Source: Dehalococcoidales bacterium (GTDB lineage Bacteria > Chloroflexota > Dehalococcoidia > Dehalococcoidales > UBA5760). From it: a stretch of 45,715 nucleotides of DNA. The notes beneath the pieces were generated by a model. The model saw only the letters and a list, made by a program, of their open reading frames with translations, was not told the origin of the DNA and did no database searches. The stretch is from the NCBI GenBank assembly GCA_021161775.1, contig JAGGZY010000031.1, positions 1 through 45,715 on the forward strand. The letters are read 5' to 3'. Shown one piece after another: positions 39,247-45,715 of this stretch (the first letter of the stretch is position 1; each line of letters starts with the position of its first letter). A program made the translations under genes and the position numbers.

Positions 39247-39921
39247 ATGAATGGAGAGTTTTTGGTGATGGCTGTAACCAGCACCAGTCCCAATAGCCTA
39301 AGCTCAGACAGGAAGCGACGCATAGCGGCTGGTTTCTTTATCGGAGGAATTGCTGCGGTTTGTATCTTCATGGTTTTTCACACCGAATATTTAATCCGCT
39401 TTCAACAGTATGGCTATGTTGGCCTGTTTGTTATTACGCTGGCTACCGGCGTCAGTGTGCTGGCGCCGGGACCCTATATGTTGCTCACCTTCACCCTCGG
39501 TGGGGTATTACACCCGGCACTGGTAGGGACTGTCGCTGGGGCTGGTCTCAGCACTGGAGGGACCCTGATTTATCTAACCGGTCGCGGGGGGCGTCGCTTC
39601 TTCCCCCAGTTTAATCCTGCCAATCTGACTAGTGATGACCCCGACTCCCGAATGTCCCGATTTATGAAACGAATTAAACTGCCCCGAGTTATGAACTTTG
39701 CCCATCGCCGGGGTGCTGTAGCTGTATTTGCCCTATCGGTAGCTCCCAATCCATTCTTTGTGCCGATGGCAATCAGTATGGGGGCAATGCGTTTCCGGCT
39801 GCCTAAATTCTTCTTTGCCTGCTTAGCTGGCCAGGTAACCAAGGCAATAATCATTGCCTATTGTGGCTACTGGGGATTGGGGTCGTTCTTACGCTGGTTA
39901 GGGGTGCTAGGTGTGTCCTAA
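39247..39921 (+). CDS. VTT/TVP38 (SNARE-associated, DedA-like) membrane protein
   Basis: Multi-TM; APGPYMLLTFTLGGVLHPALVGTVAGAGLSTGGTLIYLTGR and C-terminal GQVTKAIIIAYCGY. Confidence 0.75.
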   Translation: MNGEFLVMAVTSTSPNSLSSDRKRRIAAGFFIGGIAAVCIFMVFHTEYLIRFQQYGYVGLFVITLATGVSVLAPGPYMLLTFTLGGVLHPALVGTVAGAGLSTGGTLIYLTGRGGRRFFPQFNPANLTSDDPDSRMSRFMKRIKLPRVMNFAHRRGAVAVFALSVAPNPFFVPMAISMGAMRFRLPKFFFACLAGQVTKAIIIAYCGYWGLGSFLRWLGVLGVS

Positions 39922-39947
39922 AATAGTCTGAAGGGGGCTGGAATTAG

Positions 39948-39977
39948 TTGAGGTTGAGCCAGGTATTAGGCTATAAT
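39948..39977 (+). promoter_or_regulatory. Candidate promoter TTGAGG-18-TATAAT
   Basis: TTGAGG 39948-39953, TATAAT 39972-39977, ahead of the methyltransferase. Confidence 0.5.
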
Positions 39978-40035
39978 AAATGTTCGGTTGCGCCAGATAG
40001 GGCTGCTATTTCAGCCAAGAAAGAAAGGGGATACC

Positions 40036-40701
40036 GTGTATAAAGAACATATTCTAAACCGAATCTACCCCGGAGATGTGCTTCATCCTACTGGAATATC
40101 CTCCCGAGGGGCAGTTCCTCCTAAGACAGGTAATTACAAGATGACCTTTAATTTTAACGCCGGACTGTTTAAGGTTGTCCTAGACTATCTGAAACCCCAA
40201 ACAGGGGAACGAATACTGGATATGGGGTGTAGCCGGGGCTTCTACGTTAGAGCAATAGCTAGTTACACCGATAATATAATCGGGATTGATATCAGTGAGA
40301 GTTCCCTGGAGGAGCCGGTTAGTGACAAGGTGCAATACGGGGATGTTACCCACCTGAATTTCCCACCGAACAGTTTTGACAAAATCTACTCGCTACACAC
40401 TATTGAACACATCCCCAACCCCGGCCGGTTTCTCTCTGAGATAGACCGGGTCCTCAAGCCGGGAGGAATCGCCATTGTGGTCTATCCCTGGGAATTGATC
40501 CGGGGAACTCAAGCGATAGGTGCTGCCCTCAGACAATATCATAATCCCCTGATGGCACGAAAGATGCATCTGTATAAACTATCCCCCGAGAAGATTACCC
40601 GGCTTATTCGGAACACCTCCCTTTGCTATGTGAAGAGCCAGTTTGTCCGTTCGCTGGGTTTTCAGTATGTCACCCTACTTAGAAAGAAGCCACTGGGCTA
40701 G
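40036..40701 (+). CDS. Class I SAM-dependent methyltransferase
   Basis: ERILDMGCSRGFYVRAIA motif I, VLKPGGIAIVV. GTG at 40036 with an AAAGGGG RBS is preferred over the track's TTG at 39988. Confidence 0.88.
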   Translation: MYKEHILNRIYPGDVLHPTGISSRGAVPPKTGNYKMTFNFNAGLFKVVLDYLKPQTGERILDMGCSRGFYVRAIASYTDNIIGIDISESSLEEPVSDKVQYGDVTHLNFPPNSFDKIYSLHTIEHIPNPGRFLSEIDRVLKPGGIAIVVYPWELIRGTQAIGAALRQYHNPLMARKMHLYKLSPEKITRLIRNTSLCYVKSQFVRSLGFQYVTLLRKKPLG

Positions 40702-40706
40702 CCAGA

Positions 40707-41318
40707 CTATTTTGCCTTGATAGTTATTCGGATTATCTTGTCACCGGTAAACTTGGGATGCTGGCTGGGGTCGCGAGGGGTCAGTTTGTTAAGGACATCC
40801 ATTCCCTCTATTACCTGACCGAATACAGAGTGCTTGCCATCAAGGGGATGCTGTGGCGTATAGGTGATGAAAAACTGACTTCCGTTAGTATTTGGTCCCG
40901 AGTTAGCCATCGATAGTGTCCCGACAACATGGGTATGCTGAGAGAACTCGTCGGCAAAGTGGTAACCAGGTCCCCCCATTCCGGTTCCAGTGGGGTCGCC
41001 CCCTTGAGCCATAAAACCTGGTATCACCCGATGGAAGGTACAACCGTCATAGAATCCCTCACGAGCCAGAAATACAAAATTGTTGACCGTTTTGGGGACA
41101 TCCTTGGCAAATAGCTCGATTATGATATCACCCTTCTCAGTTTCAATAGTAGCGGTATACTTTTTGTTGACATCAATTGTCATCGGTGGCGGTGATGAGT
41201 AGGTCTTAGGTCCCGATGACGGCGCCGGGGTGGGGGTATGACCAGCACACGATGCCAGAAGAAGCGACCCTATCGTTAACCCGATAATAGCTACTTTAGA
41301 TAGACTGCTAACCTTCAT
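40707..41318 (-). CDS. Cyclophilin-type peptidyl-prolyl isomerase lipoprotein
   Basis: Lipobox LLLASC; FHRVIPGFMAQGGDPTGTGMGGPGY, NGSQFFITYTPQHPLDGKHSVFGQV. Confidence 0.93.
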   Translation of the reverse strand: MKVSSLSKVAIIGLTIGSLLLASCAGHTPTPAPSSGPKTYSSPPPMTIDVNKKYTATIETEKGDIIIELFAKDVPKTVNNFVFLAREGFYDGCTFHRVIPGFMAQGGDPTGTGMGGPGYHFADEFSQHTHVVGTLSMANSGPNTNGSQFFITYTPQHPLDGKHSVFGQVIEGMDVLNKLTPRDPSQHPKFTGDKIIRITIKAK

Positions 41319-41388
41319 TATCTACTACTCCAACGAATTTTTGCTTAATATTGTAATCCTTCTCCCGCTAACAAGCAATGGCCAGTCG

Positions 41389-41417
41389 TTGCTAACCAGT
41401 CTGTTTTTTGTTATATT
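41389..41417 (+). promoter_or_regulatory. Candidate tRNA-Ala promoter TTGCTA-17-TATATT
   Basis: TTGCTA 41389-41394, 17-nt spacer, TATATT 41412-41417, 11 nt before the tRNA 5' end. Confidence 0.6.
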
Positions 41418-41428
41418 GAATGTGTGAC

Positions 41429-41504
41429 GGGGCTGTAGCTCAATTGGGAGAGCGTTTGACTGGCAGTCAAAAGGTAGGGGGTTCGAATCCCCCCAGCTCC
41501 ACCA
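41429..41504 (+). tRNA. tRNA-Ala, anticodon GGC, encoded CCA
   Basis: GGGGCTG/CAGCTCC acceptor stem, TTTGA-CTGGCAG-TCAAA anticodon arm, GGGGG-TTCGAAT-CCCCC T arm, ACCA end. Confidence 0.95.
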
Positions 41505-41582
41505 GTGGCTTAGCGATAGGGTGGCTCTCTGCTAGGAATGTTCTTAGTGTCGGAGGGCTTTTATTTAGCTCAGGTGAATATA

Positions 41583-44027
41583 ATGCTTGCCAAATATTAC
41601 CCGCAAGAAATAGAAAAGAAGTGGCAGCAGAAATGGGCTGCGGATGGGCTATATGAGGTTACTGAAGACAGTACCAAGCCCAAGTGGTATGCCTTAACGA
41701 TGTTTCCTTATACCTCGGGGAATCTCCACATTGGACACTGGTATGCGATGGCGCCGTCTGATGTTTATGCCCGATTTAAGCGGATGCAGGGCTATAATGT
41801 GCTTCACCCTATTGGTTTCGATGCCTTTGGGCTACCCGCCGAGAATGCTGCTATAGAGCGCGGTATTCACCCCGCGGCTTGGACGATGCGAAACATTGAC
41901 AATATGCGTCGTCAACTGAAGAGTCTCGGGGCTAGCTATGACTGGAGTCGGGAGATAATTACCTGCCTGCCGGAATATTACCGATGGACGCAGTGGCTCT
42001 TCTTAAGGTTATATAAGGCTGGCCTGGCTTACCGGGCTAAGGCGCCGGTTAACTGGTGTCCTCACTGTCAAACAGTGCTGGCTAACGAACAGGTGGTAGA
42101 TGGTCGTTGCGAGCGTTGCGGGGCAGTGGTTACCCGCCGCGACCTGGCGCAGTGGTTCTTTCGTATCACCCGGTATGCTGATGAACTTCGGCAACATAAT
42201 GATATTGACTGGCCAGAGCGGATAAAGATAATGCAGCGGAACTGGGTAGGCAAGAGTGTCGGTGCTGAGATTTCCTTTGCCCTTGACAATGCCGGAGGGG
42301 AGGAGACAGAGATTAGGGTATTTACCACTCGTCCCGATACTATCTTTGGGGTTAGCTTTATGGTGCTGGCTCCAGAGCATCCCCTGGTGACGAAATTGAC
42401 CCTGCCTGAAAAGCGAACTGAGGTTGAGGCATATATTACCCGATCACGACAGCAGAGTGAGATTGAACGTCTGGCTACCGATAGGGAAAAGACGGGGGTG
42501 TTTATCGGGGCATATGCCACCAACCGGCTTAATGGAGAGAAGGTACCTATCTGGATTGCCGATTATGTGTTGATGAGCTACGGCACCGGGGCGGTGATGG
42601 GGGTACCGGCTCATGATGAGCGTGATTTTGCCTTTGCTAAGCGGTATCATCTGCCGATAAAGACAGTCATTGCCCCCCCCAAGTGGTCAGGTGAGGAGTT
42701 GGCCGAGGCATATACTACCCCGGGGGTGATGGTAAACTCGGGGCGGTTTAACGGGCTTCCCAGTCAGGATGGTGGGGAAGCGGTGAGCTATTTTCTGGAG
42801 GAGAAAGGGTGGGGGAAACACGCCGTAACCTATCGGCTTCGTGATTGGCTTATCTCTCGCCAGCGATACTGGGGGGCGCCGATACCGATAATCTATTGTG
42901 ACCGATGTGGCATTGTGCCGGTTCCTGATACCGATTTGCCGGTATTACTCCCCGAGAATGCTGAGTTTAAGCCTACTGGCGAATCCCCTCTGAAGTATTG
43001 CGAGTCGTTTATCAATACTACCTGCCCGGTTTGTTCGGGTCCGGCACGACGGGAGACGGATACTATGGATACCTTTATGTGTTCGTCGTGGTATTTTTTG
43101 CGTTATGCCAGTCCTCACTGTGATACTGCCCCCTTTGCGGCGGATAAGGTTAAATATTGGCTACCGGTAGACCTGTATACTGGTGGTGCTGAGCATGCCG
43201 TGATGCATCTGTTCTACGCTCGCTTTTTTATCAAGGCGCTTCGGGATATGGGGCTGGTTAGCTTTGGCGAGCCGTTTCGGCGTATCTTTAATCAGGGAAC
43301 AATTATCTGTGGGCACCAGAAGATGAGTAAATCGCGGGGTAATGTAGTTAACCCTGATGATTATGTCTCTCGGTTGGGGGCAGATGTGGTGCGGGTCTAT
43401 CTAATGTTTATGGCTCCCTGGGAGCAGGGCGGTAACTGGGATGATAGTGGTGTCTGTGGTATCAGCCGCTGGCTTAATCGGGTGTGGGGTCTGGTGGTAG
43501 AGAAATATGACGGTGGTTCAGCTAATCGGGTTGAGGCAGAGCGAGAGCTGACCCGAATTATCCACCAGACCATCAGTAAGGTAACCAGTGATTTGGAGAA
43601 GCTCCGCTTTAATACTATGATAGCTGCCCTGATGGAGTTTACTAATTATTTGGCTAGGGTTAGTAAGGCTAGAGCAGTGGCGGACTCAGCCTGGAAGGAA
43701 GCCATAAAAACCCTGCTTTTACTACTGGCACCATCAACCCCTCATTTGGCGGAGGAGCTGTGGCAGAGGCAAGGGTATCCTTACAGTATTCATTATCAGA
43801 ACTGGCCGGGGTGGGATGAGAAACTGACCAGGAATGAAGCCACCACACTGATTATTCAGGTTAATGGTAAACTACGAGATAGAATTACCGTTTCGGTGTC
43901 GATTACCGAGGATGAGGCTAAAAGACTGGCACTAGGTAGTCAGCGGGTGAAGAACTACCTGAATGGCAGGGAGATTACTAAAATGATATATGTCCCCGGA
44001 AAACTGGTCAATCTGGTAGTGGGTTAG
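41583..44027 (+). CDS. leuS: Leucyl-tRNA synthetase
   Basis: MFPYTSGNLHIGHWYAM, CWYF-like SSWYFLRYASP, KMSKSRGN. MLAKYYPQEIEKKWQ start at 41583 is favoured over 41538. Confidence 0.97.
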   Translation: MLAKYYPQEIEKKWQQKWAADGLYEVTEDSTKPKWYALTMFPYTSGNLHIGHWYAMAPSDVYARFKRMQGYNVLHPIGFDAFGLPAENAAIERGIHPAAWTMRNIDNMRRQLKSLGASYDWSREIITCLPEYYRWTQWLFLRLYKAGLAYRAKAPVNWCPHCQTVLANEQVVDGRCERCGAVVTRRDLAQWFFRITRYADELRQHNDIDWPERIKIMQRNWVGKSVGAEISFALDNAGGEETEIRVFTTRPDTIFGVSFMVLAPEHPLVTKLTLPEKRTEVEAYITRSRQQSEIERLATDREKTGVFIGAYATNRLNGEKVPIWIADYVLMSYGTGAVMGVPAHDERDFAFAKRYHLPIKTVIAPPKWSGEELAEAYTTPGVMVNSGRFNGLPSQDGGEAVSYFLEEKGWGKHAVTYRLRDWLISRQRYWGAPIPIIYCDRCGIVPVPDTDLPVLLPENAEFKPTGESPLKYCESFINTTCPVCSGPARRETDTMDTFMCSSWYFLRYASPHCDTAPFAADKVKYWLPVDLYTGGAEHAVMHLFYARFFIKALRDMGLVSFGEPFRRIFNQGTIICGHQKMSKSRGNVVNPDDYVSRLGADVVRVYLMFMAPWEQGGNWDDSGVCGISRWLNRVWGLVVEKYDGGSANRVEAERELTRIIHQTISKVTSDLEKLRFNTMIAALMEFTNYLARVSKARAVADSAWKEAIKTLLLLLAPSTPHLAEELWQRQGYPYSIHYQNWPGWDEKLTRNEATTLIIQVNGKLRDRITVSVSITEDEAKRLALGSQRVKNYLNGREITKMIYVPGKLVNLVVG

Positions 44028-44044
44028 AGGTAGGTGATTAGATT

Positions 44045-44845
44045 ATGCGGATAGTATTTATTGGCGGTGGTAATATGGGGGCGGCGATGCTGGTGGCAAT
44101 CCTGGATAGGGAGATAGCTAAGCCAGCGGATATTACCGTTAGCGACCTTGAGGAGTCCCGTCGCCAATACCTTAAGCAAGAATATGCCGTTAGCGTAACG
44201 AGTAATAATCGCCGGGCGGTAAAAAATGGGGATGTCATTATTTTGGCAATTAAACCCCAGCAGTTGGCTGAGGTAATGACGGAGCTTAGCGGTCAGCTTA
44301 AGGGGTCGCAATTGGCGTTATCCATTATTGCCGGGGCTAGGATTAATACCCTGCGCTCTGGGCTTAATCATCGTCGCCTGGTTCGGGTAATGCCTAACAC
44401 CCCGGCTCAGATTGGCGAGGGGATGAGTGTGTGGACAGCGACCGATGAGGTAACCGAGCGTCAGAAGGGATGGGCACGGGCTATTCTGGGGGCGATGGGC
44501 AGTGAGATTTATGTTGATGATGAAGATTACATTGATATGGCAACGGCGGTAAGTGGCAGTGGTCCCGGCTATGTCTTCCGGTTTGCTGAAGCAATGATTG
44601 ATGCCGCTATAGCCCTCGGCTTTTCCGAAGATATTGCCCGGGAGCTGGTGTCACAGACGATGCTGGGTTCGGTCCACTTTATGCAACAGTCAGGAAAGCC
44701 AGCCGCGGAGCTGCGCCGGATGGTTACCTCGCCCGGGGGGACTACGGCCGAGGCACTGGCTCAGTTTGACCGAGGGCAATTTACCGAGGTGGTAAAGCAA
44801 GCCGTCAGGGCGGCTTACCATAGAGCCAGGGAGCTGGGTAACTAG
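44045..44845 (+). CDS. proC: Pyrroline-5-carboxylate reductase
   Basis: MRIVFIGGGNMGAAML, VRVMPNTPAQIGEGMSV, AVSGSGPGYVF, SPGGTTAEAL. Confidence 0.97.
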   Translation: MRIVFIGGGNMGAAMLVAILDREIAKPADITVSDLEESRRQYLKQEYAVSVTSNNRRAVKNGDVIILAIKPQQLAEVMTELSGQLKGSQLALSIIAGARINTLRSGLNHRRLVRVMPNTPAQIGEGMSVWTATDEVTERQKGWARAILGAMGSEIYVDDEDYIDMATAVSGSGPGYVFRFAEAMIDAAIALGFSEDIARELVSQTMLGSVHFMQQSGKPAAELRRMVTSPGGTTAEALAQFDRGQFTEVVKQAVRAAYHRARELGN

Positions 44846-44878
44846 TCAGTCTTGCGCCGGTTTCTCAGCCTCTTTAGT

Positions 44879-44907
44879 TTGTGGGTTTTTCCTAAAAGTA
44901 ATATAAT
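44879..44907 (+). promoter_or_regulatory. Candidate promoter TTGTGG-17-TATAAT for the AbrB/efflux genes
   Basis: TTGTGG 44879-44884, 17 nt, TATAAT 44902-44907. Confidence 0.55.
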
Positions 44908-44953
44908 TTGGAATAGTTAGACATTTATTACTATTTAAGCTAAGGAGGCGGTC

Positions 44954-45235
44954 ATGGGAACGCTGGATGCTTGGGGGGATAATCGGTGCTTTGGCTCAAT
45001 GACGGTTGGGCCTAAGGGGCAGGTGGTTATCCCGGCTAATGCCCGCAAGGAATTAGGTATCGCGGCGGCTGATACCCTATTGGTGTTTACATCTTTTCAC
45101 AATAAGGGATTGGTGTTGATTAAGGCAGGGGTTGTTGAAGAGGTATTAGACACTATGAGCCAGCGGCTATCATACTTTGAGGGGCTGGTTAAGGATGGTA
45201 AGCTGAAGACTGCTGAGGAAGAGAAAGGGGATTAA
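44954..45235 (+). CDS. AbrB/MazE-type (SpoVT-AbrB) DNA-binding protein
   Basis: MTVGPKGQVVIPANARKELGIAAADTLLVF swapped-hairpin signature. Confidence 0.9.
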   Translation: MGTLDAWGDNRCFGSMTVGPKGQVVIPANARKELGIAAADTLLVFTSFHNKGLVLIKAGVVEEVLDTMSQRLSYFEGLVKDGKLKTAEEEKGD

Positions 45236-45236
45236 G

Positions 45237-45715
45237 GTGAAGCGCTGGAAAATAGCGACTAGTTTATTGTTGTGCCTGACGCTCGTTGGGGCGGTGGCTT
45301 GTGGTCAAGCTAAAGATAATGGTGAGGAGATGGCGAAGCCGCAATTGGTTGAGGTGATTCGGGGTGATTTGGTGGTTAGTGTTAGCGGTAGTGGTAATGT
45401 AGCGGTGTCTCGGGAGGTAAACTTGTCCTTTGATGATGGGGGTAAGGTAGATAGGATATATGTTAATGAGTGGGATGAGGTTAACCAGGGTGATTTGATA
45501 GCTAGACTGGTGCCACTGGATACTGATGCTCTGGAACTGGCACTGGCTCAGTCACGGGCGGCACTGGCTCAGTCACAGGCGGCACTGGCTCAGTCACGGG
45601 TGACCTTAGAGCAAGCAAAGGCGGGAGTGGATGAGGCTAACTATGATTTAGAGCAATTACAGCGGCAGCATGTTTCCTATAAGCGGCAACAGATAGCCAG
45701 GCTGCAGATTAAGGC
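45237..45715 (+). CDS. Efflux membrane-fusion (HlyD/RND-type) lipoprotein, truncated by the window end
   Basis: My translation from GTG 45237: MKRWKIATSLLLCLTLVGAVACGQAKDNGEEMAKPQLVEVIRGDLVVSVSGSGNVAVSREVNLSFDDGGKVDRIYVNEWDEVNQGDLIARLVPLDTDALELALAQSRAALAQ... Lipobox, biotinyl-lipoyl-like segment, coiled coil. Confidence 0.85.
   Translation, partial: MKRWKIATSLLLCLTLVGAVACGQAKDNGEEMAKPQLVEVIRGDLVVSVSGSGNVAVSREVNLSFDDGGKVDRIYVNEWDEVNQGDLIARLVPLDTDALELALAQSRAALAQSQAALAQSRVTLEQAKAGVDEANYDLEQLQRQHVSYKRQQIARLQIK
45540..45602 (+). repeat. Three tandem copies of a 21-bp repeat in the membrane-fusion protein coiled coil
   Basis: gcactggctcagtcacgggcg / gcactggctcagtcacaggcg / gcactggctcagtcacgggtg, encoding ALAQSRA-ALAQSQA-ALAQSRV. 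Confidence 0.9.

Overview
The window reads as a dense, mostly housekeeping bacterial chromosome segment. Gene content and order suggest a Dehalococcoidia/Chloroflexota-type genome, but that is inference only. From left to right it contains: an internally deleted IS481-type transposase remnant; ribF-tyrS-class V aminotransferase-serA with convergent DUF1015; ligA-pth; a tail-anchored coiled-coil protein; a lone sugar/nucleoside-type ABC ATPase; an iron-sulfur flavoprotein-like gene and ybeY; a one-carbon/folate cluster (fhs-folD-metE-thyX-metF) convergent with a Cys-type formate dehydrogenase alpha subunit; a HAD hydrolase and a flavin reductase; a minus-strand radA-ispD-ispF-cysS-small membrane protein-uvrC run; a partial Na+-translocating decarboxylase set (beta subunit, biotin carrier, and a 52-aa gamma-like ORF missing from the supplied track); clpC; an isolated 5S rRNA; a dnaJ-like/hspR/Clp ATPase stress cluster; a VTT membrane protein, a methyltransferase and a lipoprotein cyclophilin; tRNA-Ala(GGC)-leuS-proC; and an AbrB-type regulator followed by a truncated membrane-fusion lipoprotein. 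I found no CRISPR array, prophage or obvious defense island. The best leads are: (i) a DnaJ with a half-size zinc region, HspR and a ClpC-like (not ClpB-like) ATPase that keeps an IGF ClpP-loop motif; (ii) DUF1015 beside the serine-synthesis genes; (iii) the fdh promoter, which carries a split inverted repeat; (iv) the missed OadG-like micro-ORF; (v) the orphan 5S gene. No searches or folding programs were run; family calls come from motif recognition.
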